This document shows positions 48,880 to 56,590 of a DNA stretch of 63,971 nucleotides, in pieces. The DNA comes from Clostridia bacterium. Its GTDB lineage: Bacteria; Bacillota; Clostridia; TANB77; CAG-508. The first letter of the stretch is position 1. Every line of letters begins with the position of its first letter. The position numbers and the translations under genes were made by a program. A model generated the notes under the pieces. It saw nothing but the letters and a program-made list of their open reading frames with translations, was not told the DNA's origin and did not search any database. Where the stretch lies: NCBI GenBank assembly GCA_017939755.1, contig JAGBAJ010000013.1, forward strand, positions 1 to 63,971. The letters run 5' to 3'.

Positions 48880-49992
48880 TTGAACACAGGGACAATACTT
48901 TTAATACTATTTATATTCATAATATTATGTATTATATTAGTATTATTATATAAGTGCTCTAGGATGAGTGAAAATTTAAAAAAATTAAAAAATACAAATC
49001 AAAAAGTTAGTGCGTTAAATATTCTGCAGGATTTTATGGAAATTATTGGAAATGGCTCAATAGATACTGATGAGAAAATGAAATCCATAAATCAAAAACT
49101 AATTGAAAAATATGAGATAAAATATTCAACGATTGTATTATTCAATGGAATGAAGTATAGGGTTGAGGCATCAAATGTTAGCGATAAACACTGGACAGAG
49201 TTTGAAAATCTACACAATCAAGATATATTTTTGGAGAGCATTAACAATGCTACTCCTAAATATATAACCATAGATCAAGGTGAAAAGCTACCTTATATGA
49301 AGATGGAGTTTGAACGTGCAAAGTCAGCAATATTCTATCCAATATATGTAGATAATATATATATGGGATATTGGCTAATTGAAGGTGGAAAACCTCATGA
49401 ATTTGATAATATTGATACAACGGTTTTAAATGTTGTGAAGGATAATCTTACTTCTGCCATGAAGATTATTAATAGACAAAGAACTATAGAAAACATGTAC
49501 AGACAAGATTCTTGGACTGGAGTGTATACGTATGAATATTTGTATGGAAAGGCAAGAAAAACGATTGACAAATATCCAACATCTATAGTATCATTGATTA
49601 AGATTACAAACCTTAGACAGATTGAAGATAAAACTAGTAGAAAGACAGCGGAAATGACCGAAAAAAGTATTATAGATTATATAAGGGGGTGTTTATCCCC
49701 AGAATATATATTGGTAAAATATAGTGAAGACACATTTGTAATAGCTTTTTCTGGAAGTGATGTAGAAGGTGTATCTAAGTTTCTTGAAAATGTAAAGGAA
49801 ACTATAGCAAAAATGAGGATAAAAATAGTAGGTTCATTAAGAGCAGAATTTAATGGACAAACTATTGCTCCTAAGACAAATATGGTATTAATGACATACT
49901 ATAAAGAGACAGCTCTTGAAGAAGTAATAAATAGTCTTGCAAAATACTTGGAAGAAGCTGATGCGAGCGAAAGTGATATAACTTGTTTATAA
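48880..49992 (+). CDS. Membrane-anchored GAF plus degenerate GGDEF protein
   Basis: 370 residues. TTG start with GGTGGTG upstream. One N-terminal membrane segment (about 4-24), a GAF-like domain (about 45-190; YSTIVLFNGMKYRVEAS, SAIFYPIYVDNIYMGYWLIEGG), then a domain that follows GGDEF order: DSWTGVYTYEYLYGK where DxLTGLxNR is expected, and YSEDTFVIAF where the GGDEF loop should be. The catalytic loop is lost, so cyclase activity is not expected; it may bind a ligand or a partner. Last gene of the cluster, 24 bases after the giant protein. Confidence 0.75.
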   Translation: MNTGTILLILFIFIILCIILVLLYKCSRMSENLKKLKNTNQKVSALNILQDFMEIIGNGSIDTDEKMKSINQKLIEKYEIKYSTIVLFNGMKYRVEASNVSDKHWTEFENLHNQDIFLESINNATPKYITIDQGEKLPYMKMEFERAKSAIFYPIYVDNIYMGYWLIEGGKPHEFDNIDTTVLNVVKDNLTSAMKIINRQRTIENMYRQDSWTGVYTYEYLYGKARKTIDKYPTSIVSLIKITNLRQIEDKTSRKTAEMTEKSIIDYIRGCLSPEYILVKYSEDTFVIAFSGSDVEGVSKFLENVKETIAKMRIKIVGSLRAEFNGQTIAPKTNMVLMTYYKETALEEVINSLAKYLEEADASESDITCL

Positions 49993-50004
49993 AGGAGGTA
50001 TATT

Positions 50005-50256
50005 ATGACAGACGAGACTGTAAGTTTTCATGTTGAAAAAGAAAAGAATAATAAAACAAAGGAAATTCTAAAAGATGTATATAAGGCTCTTGAAGAAAAA
50101 GGTTATAATCCAATAAATCAAATTGTTGGATATATATTATCAGGTGATCCTACTTATATAACAAGTCATAATAATGCTAGAAATATGATAAGAGAAGTAG
50201 AAAGAGACGAGTTATTAGAAAAGTTGGTAAAATTTTATATAGGGATAGATGGATAA
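50005..50256 (+). CDS. ireB: IreB family regulator (UPF0297)
   Basis: 83 residues. [59 protein letters not shown] is the full family signature. In Enterococcus IreB is a substrate of the IreK kinase and controls cephalosporin resistance; the Thr residues in TDETVSF fit the phosphorylation site. AAAGGAGG precedes the ATG. The stop is followed at once by the ruvX start. Confidence 0.95.
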   Translation: MTDETVSFHVEKEKNNKTKEILKDVYKALEEKGYNPINQIVGYILSGDPTYITSHNNARNMIREVERDELLEKLVKFYIGIDG

Positions 50257-50676
50257 ATGAGAATTCTTGGTATTGATTACGGAGATGCTAGGGTAGGTAT
50301 TTCTATGACAGACTCGTTGGGAATCACTGCACAGGGAGTAGAGACTATACATCATGGTGGAAACGACAAAGCAGTTTTGAAGAGATTAGAAGAGATAATT
50401 ACTCAATATAATGTAGAAACTATAGTTATTGGTATACCTGTAAACATGAATGGAACTAAAACCGAAAGAGTGGAGGTTACCGAAAAATTTATAAATAAAC
50501 TTAAATGCAAGTTTGGAAAAATTAAAATTGAAAGGGTTGACGAACGATTAACAACCGTAGAGGCTCATAAAACGATGAATTTTCTAAACGTAAATAAATA
50601 TAAGAAAAAAGATATTGTAGATACAATATCTGCAGTATATATATTAGAGACGTATTTAAGAAAAAATAATATATGA
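50257..50676 (+). CDS. ruvX: Holliday junction resolvase-like protein RuvX/YqgF
   Basis: 139 residues, RNase H fold nuclease family involved in pre-16S rRNA processing or recombination. The first strand is RILGIDYGDARVGISMTD, with GIPVNMNGTKTERV, VDERLTTVEA and the C-terminal KKDIVDTISAVYILETYL carrying the conserved acidic residues. The ATG begins immediately after the ireB stop, so the two are translationally coupled. Confidence 0.95.
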   Translation: MRILGIDYGDARVGISMTDSLGITAQGVETIHHGGNDKAVLKRLEEIITQYNVETIVIGIPVNMNGTKTERVEVTEKFINKLKCKFGKIKIERVDERLTTVEAHKTMNFLNVNKYKKKDIVDTISAVYILETYLRKNNI

Positions 50677-50689
50677 AGGGAGAATTAAG

Positions 50690-51001
50690 ATGAGCAAAGA
50701 TTTTTTTGGGGAAGAGGAAATAGATGACGGAGCTATATTAGAAGACGATAATATATTTACTCTAAACGATGAAGATGGAAACGAAATTAAATTTGAGTTT
50801 TTAGATTTAATCGAATTAGAAAATGAAAACTACGTTGTCCTATATCCATTAGAAGACAATAACGAAGAAGTTGTTATTCTAAGAGTTCAGGAAACAGAAG
50901 GTGAACTAGATGAGTATTTAAGTGTAGATGAAAAGACATTACAAGCTGTTTATGCTATATTTAAAGAAAAATTTAAAGATGTTTATGATTTCCAAGATTA
51001 A
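50690..51001 (+). CDS. DUF1292 protein
   Basis: 103 residues, very acidic. The core FTLNDEDGNEIKFEFLDLIELENENYVVLYPLEDNNEEVVILRVQE is DUF1292 (YrzB type). It is found after ruvX in many Firmicutes; function unknown. GGGAGAA precedes the ATG. Confidence 0.93.
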   Translation: MSKDFFGEEEIDDGAILEDDNIFTLNDEDGNEIKFEFLDLIELENENYVVLYPLEDNNEEVVILRVQETEGELDEYLSVDEKTLQAVYAIFKEKFKDVYDFQD

Positions 51002-51010
51002 TTAAAATCG

Positions 51011-51048
51011 AATGCAAGTATTATTAGTAGTAATATTTGCATTTTTTT
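51011..51048 (+). terminator. Terminator of the ireB operon
   Basis: AATGCAAGTATTA (51011-51023) pairs with TAATATTTGCATT (51031-51043), then seven T's. Confidence 0.8.
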
Positions 51049-51090
51049 ATATATTAGGAAAGTTATACTGACTTTTCCTATTATAGAAAA
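51042..51090 (+). repeat. REP-like repeat R2, copy 2 (variant)
   Basis: TTTTTTATATATTAGGAAAGT-TATAC-TGACTTTTCCTATTATAGAAAA overlaps the terminator T-tract. The following AAATAATACATTGCA is shared with 19215-19240. Confidence 0.65.
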
Positions 51091-51153
51091 TAATACATTG
51101 CATGGTTCTATTTTTTCAAATAATTAATATTGTATGGTATGAACTTATTTGAA

Positions 51154-51367
51154 GTTACAATTCACTGATAATATAAATTTATTATGATTTCAAGATATAA
51201 TATCAATTTATAAGTTTCGCCCCAACTGCGAAGAATAAGTAGTTGTTGCTTCGCTAGTCACTTGCGACATTTACTTATTCTACCTTGTAGGTCCCCACCT
51301 TAACTACACATTATAAATTGATATTATATCTTGAAATCCTTGTATGTATATAGCTGTAAATTGTAAC
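51154..51367 (+). mobile_element. Structured MITE-like element, copy C
   Basis: 214 bp with ends GTTACAATTCAC / GTAAATTGTAAC and flanking 8-bp direct repeats TATTTGAA (51146-51153 and 51368-51375). A perfect 28-bp outer stem (51186-51213 with 51311-51338) encloses CGCCCCAAC, an inner hairpin (51232-51249 with 51264-51281) and AGGTCCCCACCTTAA. No coding capacity. Confidence 0.87.
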
Positions 51368-51448
51368 TATTTGAAAGGATATTAGTTTGAAAATAATTAC
51401 AATTTTTTCCAAACTATGTGTGCCTTTTAGAAAGGAATGGATATTTTT

Positions 51449-51811
51449 ATGAAAGATATTAAAGTTATTTTTTTTGGAGTAGGCGTATCAACAATATTAA
51501 CAATGTTATTAATATTAATATTTTCTTTAGTTTTGGCTAAAACTAATTTTAATGAAAATTATATTGATTGTATAGTCACTATAATCTCTGGGGTATCATT
51601 GTTAATAGGTGCGTCGATTTCAGCTAAAAAACTAAAGAAGAGAGGCTCTATAGCAGGTGGAGTAATTTCTATTATCTATATGATAATTTTATATATAATA
51701 TCAAGCTTTATTGGTGGTAATTTTTTTATTTCAGTGTCTACAATAGTAATGTTTGCTATAGGTATAGTGCTTGGAACAATTGGAGGAATAATAGGTGTAA
51801 ATATAAATTAA
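51449..51811 (+). CDS. TIGR04086-type membrane protein
   Basis: 120 residues, four membrane segments (about 5-28, 38-58, 65-85, 94-118), Gly/Ile-rich with the SISAKKLKKRGSIAGGVISIIYMIILYI block typical of TIGR04086 (YrzE) proteins. Such genes often sit next to yajC/secDF, which fits the neighbours. ATG 51449 is preferred over 51437 because AAAGGAATGG overlaps the latter. Confidence 0.8.
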   Translation: MKDIKVIFFGVGVSTILTMLLILIFSLVLAKTNFNENYIDCIVTIISGVSLLIGASISAKKLKKRGSIAGGVISIIYMIILYIISSFIGGNFFISVSTIVMFAIGIVLGTIGGIIGVNIN

Positions 51812-51959
51812 AAATTTTTTTAAATAAGGTTGATATTTTTAATATTTTAATATAAAATTTGTGAATATGAGGGGAATATTTTTATAAAAAAATAATATCC
51901 AATCTGTTTATAATTAATGATACAAAATTATTATAAAAGGATAAAAAGGAGGAAACAAA

Positions 51960-53303
51960 GTGAAGAAAAATTACACATTAAAACTTGTATTAGCAATGTT
52001 AATCGTTGTATTAGTATCCTTGGTATCATTTGTAGGTGTATACAAAGGAAAAAATTTATTAAAGGAGTATACTTTAGGAAAAGATTTTAGTCAAAGAAAA
52101 GTTGCAACATATTCTATTGTTCAGAGCGAAGAACAGGCTTCCGATAACAATCAAAATCAAGTATCAGAAGAAAATGATAACGCAACTCAAGAAGGTAGTG
52201 AAACAGAAGATGCATCGTCAGAAGAAAATAAAGATACAGAATCAGGAAATCAAGATACACAAGCAAATGAGAATGTATCCCCAGAGCAGAAAAGAGAAAA
52301 TTATAAAAATGCGAAAAATAATATATCAAAAAGACTTACAGCAATGAAATCAGAAGAGTATGACATAAGATTAGATGATGAAACAGGAAAATTAGTAATT
52401 GAAGTACCAGCAGACTTAAATTCAACATATTTAAGCCAAATTGTTTCAAAGGGTAAAGTACAAATAAAAAATACTAATACAAATGAAGTAATTGTTGATG
52501 GAAATGGATTTAAAGATGCTTTAACGAAAATGGACACAACAACTTATTCAAAACCAATAGTTGTAATAAATTTAAAATTTACAAACGACGCTAAGAAAAA
52601 GCTTAATGAGACAAGCAGAGTGTATAATAACGAAGAAGGAAAAGAAACTGAAGCTTCATTTGCAGTAACTTTAGATGGTGAAACACTATATACAGATACT
52701 GCAACTACATTTATAGATTCAGCAAACAATGGACAATTGGATTTAGTTTTAGGACAATCTGATGAGGGTGAAGCTCTTCAAGAAGATTATCAAAGAGCAT
52801 TAGCAATAACAGCTATAATTAAATGTGGAGAAATTCCAGTAGAATATGAAATAGAAGCACTTGAACTTGTATCATCAAATATAAAAGCTAAGTCTGTAGT
52901 AATAGTTGCGATAATAATAGGTATAGCAATATTTATATTTGATATAATTAAGTGTAAAAAGAGAGCTATATTACCAGCAATGTCATTAATTGGATATGTT
53001 GCTTTAGTTTTACTAGTTTTAAGATATACAAATGTCAAAATTACATTATTTACATCTTTAGCAGTATTAATAGTAACTTTATTGAATAATAATATAATAA
53101 TAAAAACTTTAAGTGGAGACAAATCATTTAATGAAGCATTCATAAAAGAATTAATAACATTTATACCTTGTTTTATAATAGCAATTGTATTCTGTTGTGC
53201 ACCATATTTACAATTAGCAAGTTTTGGAATGACCATATTTTGGGGAGTAATTACAATGTGTATATATAATCCATTAGTAACCAGAATATTTATTAAAAAA
53301 TAA
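51960..53303 (+). CDS. secD: Divergent SecD-like translocase subunit
   Basis: 447 residues. GTG start with AAGGAGGA upstream. One N-terminal membrane segment, a Gln/Asn/Glu-rich linker, an outer domain with the SecD pattern (ISKRLTAMKSEEYDIRLDDETGKLVIEVPADLN, KGKVQIKNTNTNEVIVDGNGFKDAL, ALAITAIIKCGEIPVEYEIEALELVSSN), then about five membrane segments. The conserved TM4 motif (VDANVLIFER in usual SecD) reads LLNNNIIIKTL, so the key Asp is missing. SecD normally uses the proton gradient to help release translocated proteins; activity here is uncertain. Confidence 0.72.
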   Translation: MKKNYTLKLVLAMLIVVLVSLVSFVGVYKGKNLLKEYTLGKDFSQRKVATYSIVQSEEQASDNNQNQVSEENDNATQEGSETEDASSEENKDTESGNQDTQANENVSPEQKRENYKNAKNNISKRLTAMKSEEYDIRLDDETGKLVIEVPADLNSTYLSQIVSKGKVQIKNTNTNEVIVDGNGFKDALTKMDTTTYSKPIVVINLKFTNDAKKKLNETSRVYNNEEGKETEASFAVTLDGETLYTDTATTFIDSANNGQLDLVLGQSDEGEALQEDYQRALAITAIIKCGEIPVEYEIEALELVSSNIKAKSVVIVAIIIGIAIFIFDIIKCKKRAILPAMSLIGYVALVLLVLRYTNVKITLFTSLAVLIVTLLNNNIIIKTLSGDKSFNEAFIKELITFIPCFIIAIVFCCAPYLQLASFGMTIFWGVITMCIYNPLVTRIFIKK

Positions 53304-53324
53304 TTGTAGAAAGAGGTGTAGTGA

Positions 53325-54167
53325 ATGAAAAAGAAAATTTTTATAGGGTCAATTGTTTTAATACTTATTGGTATTATAGTAGTAGTTGCAGCCGGTTTTA
53401 ATGTAGACTTACAATATAGAGCCCATAAGTCTATAATTGTACCAATTGGACAAAATGTAAATATGTCTGATATTACAGCAATTACAAATGAAGTCTTTGG
53501 AAAAGGGAAAGCTGTTGTTAGTATGGCTGGTTTATACAATGATGAAGTTGTTATAGATATAGCAGATGTAAATGATGATCAAATTAATAGTTTAAAAAAT
53601 AAAATAAATGAAAAATACAATATTAATCAAAAAATACATGTTCCAATAAGCGATGAATATAATATAGATGATGTTAAAACAGTGGCTAATGAGGTATTTG
53701 GAAAAGAAGACTCAGTTGTTAAAAAGGTTGAGGATAATGAGAAATATGCCGAAATTGAAGCAAACATGATAACTGAAAAGGACATGGAAAATTTGAACAA
53801 TAAATTAAATGAAAAGTTTAATTTAACAAATGACGTAAAATCAGTTAGCGCTGAAAATGTTGTTATGAAAAAGGATATGCCAAGAGTACGTTTAACAGAT
53901 ATGGCCAAACAATATATTTTTTATACAACAATTGCCACAATAATAGTAGTTGTTTATTTTGCAGTTAGATTTATGAAGTTAGGAATTGTTAAGGTCCTTG
54001 GAACATCTATAGCAACAATTATTATTTCAGAGCTTGTATATATGTCAATAATAGCAATTACAAGAGTTGCAATAGATAAAATCGTTATAATTGCTGCATT
54101 TGCTATATACATTTTTGCATTAATATTACTAAACAAAGAGTTTGAAAAGAAATTAATAAAACAATAA
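53325..54167 (+). CDS. Highly divergent SecF-like protein
   Basis: 280 residues. One N-terminal membrane segment, an outer region, then three membrane segments (about 195-270) instead of the usual five after the P1 domain. The outer region is an internal duplication: NMSDITAITNEVFGKGKAVV ... INSLKNKINEKYNI matches NIDDVKTVANEVFGKEDSVV ... MENLNNKLNEKFNL. Placement 21 bases after the SecD-like gene and the DLQYRAHKSIIVPIG strand suggest a SecF relative, but the length and missing segments make this tentative. Confidence 0.5.
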   Translation: MKKKIFIGSIVLILIGIIVVVAAGFNVDLQYRAHKSIIVPIGQNVNMSDITAITNEVFGKGKAVVSMAGLYNDEVVIDIADVNDDQINSLKNKINEKYNINQKIHVPISDEYNIDDVKTVANEVFGKEDSVVKKVEDNEKYAEIEANMITEKDMENLNNKLNEKFNLTNDVKSVSAENVVMKKDMPRVRLTDMAKQYIFYTTIATIIVVVYFAVRFMKLGIVKVLGTSIATIIISELVYMSIIAITRVAIDKIVIIAAFAIYIFALILLNKEFEKKLIKQ

Positions 54168-54178
54168 ATATCAAAAGT

Positions 54179-54218
54179 AAAAATAACGAATATAATAAAA
54201 TATATTCGTTATTTTTTT
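54179..54218 (+). terminator. Terminator of the SecD/SecF-like genes
   Basis: AATAACGAATATA (about 54182-54194) pairs with TATATTCGTTATT, followed by seven T's, which are also the arm of the next repeat. Confidence 0.8.
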
Positions 54219-54310
54219 ATACATTAGGAAAGTCATGCTGACTTTTCCTAATGTATAAAAAAAGGCTTCGCCAAAAACAGATGCACATCGATTAGCCGTG
54301 TGAATGAAAT
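54212..54310 (+). repeat. REP-like repeat R2, copy 3
   Basis: A near-perfect palindrome (54212-54263) runs from the terminator T-tract through ATACATTAGGAAAGTCA-TGC-TGACTTTTCCTAATGTAT to a run of A's, then GGCTTCGCC, ACAGATGCACATCGATTAGC and CGTGTGAATGAAATCAAGAT. Confidence 0.8.
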
Positions 54311-54330
54311 CAAGATAAAGGGGGGTTAGC

Positions 54331-54633
54331 GTGAGAAGAGGATTCTGTTGCAGAAATTTAAATTCGAAAACAATAAGACATGAAGATTTAGTTAGAATTA
54401 TGAGAAAAAAGAAGATAGTACTAATAGATATTCGAAGCAATCAAGAATATAATGAGGGTCACTACGATGGAGCAATAAATATACCATTATATGAAATAAA
54501 AGAAGAGATAGCTAAGCATGTTAGTGACAAAAGTAGCACTATTATTGTATATTGTACTACAGGACATAGAAGCAGAAAAGCACAAGAAATATTAAATTCT
54601 TTGGGGTATACAGATGTATACAATTTAGTCTAA
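54331..54633 (+). CDS. Rhodanese-domain protein
   Basis: 100 residues, single rhodanese domain. LIDIRSNQEYNEGHYDGAINIPL and the active-site loop VYCTTGHRSRKA with Cys75 are intact, and the protein ends with GYTDVYNLV. Sulfurtransferase or sulfur-carrier role. GTG start after GGGGGGTTA; the two extra Cys near the N terminus (FCCRN) are uncommon. Confidence 0.88.
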   Translation: MRRGFCCRNLNSKTIRHEDLVRIMRKKKIVLIDIRSNQEYNEGHYDGAINIPLYEIKEEIAKHVSDKSSTIIVYCTTGHRSRKAQEILNSLGYTDVYNLV

Positions 54634-54634
54634 A

Positions 54635-54677
54635 AAAAACCAATAACTATGAAGTAGATTCATAATTATTGGTTTTT
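54635..54677. terminator. Bidirectional terminator between rhodanese and ytxC-like genes
   Basis: AAAAACCAATAACTATGAA (54635-54653) pairs with TTCATAATTATTGGTTTTT (54659-54677), one mismatch; A/T runs on both sides serve both convergent genes. Confidence 0.85.
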
Positions 54678-55505
54678 CATATTTTTGTTTGAAAAGTATT
54701 GATAGCAAGCAGCACATCCAAGGCATATTTCGCATCTATCTTGAAATACAGATTTCAAAAAAGAAATGAAATTATCCTCATTACAATGTTGATGAACAAT
54801 TAATTTCTCTGGCATTAAAGCTAAAATTGAATTAAGTAAAAAATCACTTGTTGAGAATGATATATCTGATAAATATTTTTTTGAAGAAGTTGTTGTTATT
54901 AATTTTCCAAATTCATCTAAAAGAAATTTATCATTTAATCCATAAAAAAGATGTACAACATTATTTTGTGGGGTATGGTACGCAATATATTCTCTTAATA
55001 AATCAACATATTCAATGTATTCCTTTTGTACAACAAAATTATGAACTTCTTGATCTAATATATTTGAGACAAATATCTTGTAATCATTTATTCTAAAATT
55101 AACAAAACCATCAATATTGTACTTTTGCGTAGATAAGTGAAAGTTATTTATACAATTTTTTAGAGCTGAAATTTTATAAGCTTTATTTGATTTAGTATTT
55201 AAATTTATTAGTGTAGAGCTGCAGATTCCATCACGCTCCTTTTTATTAAAATAAAAATAGTCAAACTTAAGAGCTGAATCAATAATCTTTTTTTCATAAT
55301 TATCTACTATATACGTTGAAATTATATTAGCAAAGTTATCAAAAAAAATAGGCTCTTCAGATCCAGTATAATGTACTATTAGTGCATAATTAACTTTGAA
55401 CTTTTTTTGTGAATAATACACATCTGACATTTTGATATTTTCAATATAACTTTCAAGGTCGATGACCCTTTTTTTATCAAGACTTTTTAAACAAAATGAA
55501 ACCAT
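54666..55505 (-). CDS. ytxC: YtxC-like sporulation protein
   Basis: 279 residues. The middle part (IDGFVNFRINDYKIFVSNILDQEVHNFVVQKEYIEYVDLLREYIAYHTPQ) is the YtxC-domain pattern of a putative sporulation protein; no enzyme function is known. The C terminus has a Cys-rich segment, CEICLGCAACYQY, that could bind metal. GGAAAGGAG precedes the ATG. It supports a sporulating lifestyle together with Spo0A. Confidence 0.72.
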   Translation of the reverse strand: MVSFCLKSLDKKRVIDLESYIENIKMSDVYYSQKKFKVNYALIVHYTGSEEPIFFDNFANIISTYIVDNYEKKIIDSALKFDYFYFNKKERDGICSSTLINLNTKSNKAYKISALKNCINNFHLSTQKYNIDGFVNFRINDYKIFVSNILDQEVHNFVVQKEYIEYVDLLREYIAYHTPQNNVVHLFYGLNDKFLLDEFGKLITTTSSKKYLSDISFSTSDFLLNSILALMPEKLIVHQHCNEDNFISFLKSVFQDRCEICLGCAACYQYFSNKNMKNQ

Positions 55506-55595
55506 TAAAAGCTCCTTTCCAGAATAATTATAGTATTCACAATTAATAGATTGATATACATATTTTATTCATAAAAGAGCTTTTTGAAACTTGTA

Positions 55596-56465
55596 TTATA
55601 TTAATTTAATGAAAGGCTGATCTACTTTTGAAATTGTTTGACCATTTAAATAAGATAATATGCAATTCTTTTTTATGGTAAAGGTTAGACTATAGCTGCA
55701 TAGTAATTGAGTTTTTTGTTTGAACTCCTTATTAATTTTATTTATACCATATTTGCCATCACCAACTAAAGGTAATCCAATGTGGGCAAGATGAGCCCTA
55801 ATTTGATGAGTTTTTCCTGTTTCTAGAGTAACATCTAACAAGCTAATATTTTTCTTTAAATCTTTTTTTATTACATTATAGTAGGTAATTATCTTTTGAT
55901 ATTTAGGTAGTGGTTTATCAGAAATGTACACTAACGATTTTTTTGAATCTTTAAAAAGATAAGACTCAAGTTTGGAAAAATTATTTTTTGGAATTCCATA
56001 AACAATGGCATGGTAATGCTTTTCTATATGGTGATTTTTAAATGCATCTAATAGAATTATCAAGCTTTCGTTATTTTTCGCAAAAAGTACGAGTCCAGAT
56101 GTGTTTCTGTCTAGTCTATGACAGGGTTTTACTGATGCTCCATATTTCTTTTGTGCATAACTTGATAAAGAATTGTCCCCAGTAACTTCAAGATTAATAG
56201 GCTTATCAAAAATTATAATATTGGTATCCTCATATACAACAGGTATATCCAATTTGTGCTCTAGCAAATCATCTGCTATATACACTTTTATTTCATCTCC
56301 TGCTCTTAGCAAACAATTTTCTGATATTCTTTTGCCATTAACTTTTATATCTTTTTTTCTTAAAGTTTTATAAATTAATGAATTGGACAGATTTGGGATA
56401 TTGTCTTGAAGAAAATTTATTAATTTTTTATTATTATATTTATCATTTACAATTAAACTTTTCAT
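55596..56465 (-). CDS. RluA-family pseudouridine synthase
   Basis: 289 residues. An N-terminal S4 domain (LSNSLIYKTLRKKDIKVNGKRISENCLLRAGDEIKVYI) and a synthase domain with HRLDRNTSGLVLFAKN carrying the catalytic Asp, then the ETGKTHQIRAHLAHIGLPLVGDGKYG block. Modifies rRNA or tRNA; exact target not known. ATG 56465 is the proposed start because the -10 box TATAAT lies 6 bases upstream; a TTG at 56492 would lie before the transcription start. See the leaderless-mRNA finding. Confidence 0.88.
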   Translation of the reverse strand: MKSLIVNDKYNNKKLINFLQDNIPNLSNSLIYKTLRKKDIKVNGKRISENCLLRAGDEIKVYIADDLLEHKLDIPVVYEDTNIIIFDKPINLEVTGDNSLSSYAQKKYGASVKPCHRLDRNTSGLVLFAKNNESLIILLDAFKNHHIEKHYHAIVYGIPKNNFSKLESYLFKDSKKSLVYISDKPLPKYQKIITYYNVIKKDLKKNISLLDVTLETGKTHQIRAHLAHIGLPLVGDGKYGINKINKEFKQKTQLLCSYSLTFTIKKNCILSYLNGQTISKVDQPFIKLI

Positions 56466-56471
56466 AGAAAA

Positions 56472-56500
56472 ATTATATATAAAGAAAGTCAAACTTTCAA
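56472..56500 (-). promoter_or_regulatory. Promoter that implies a leaderless rluA-type transcript
   Basis: On the minus strand TTGAAA (56500-56495), 17-bp spacer, TATAAT (56477-56472), then TTTTCT and the ATG at 56465. Transcription would start at or within a base or two of the ATG. Confidence 0.65.
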
Positions 56501-56528
56501 TGGTAAAAGAAAAATTTATTATTAAATG

Positions 56529-56557
56529 TTTACTTTAAAATAATGTTATGTTATAAC
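56529..56557 (+). promoter_or_regulatory. Promoter of the surface protein gene
   Basis: TTTACT (56529-56534), 17-bp spacer, TATAAC (56552-56557), 34 bp before the start. Confidence 0.6.
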
Positions 56558-56590
56558 TATATTAGTAGGATTAATAAGGAGATGAAACAA

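Noticed and set aside
55506..55590. Inverted repeat AAAAGCTC ... GAGCTTTT around the ytxC start region
   Set aside because: The arms are 60 bases apart and one overlaps the binding site; pairing is weak and no consistent structure was found.
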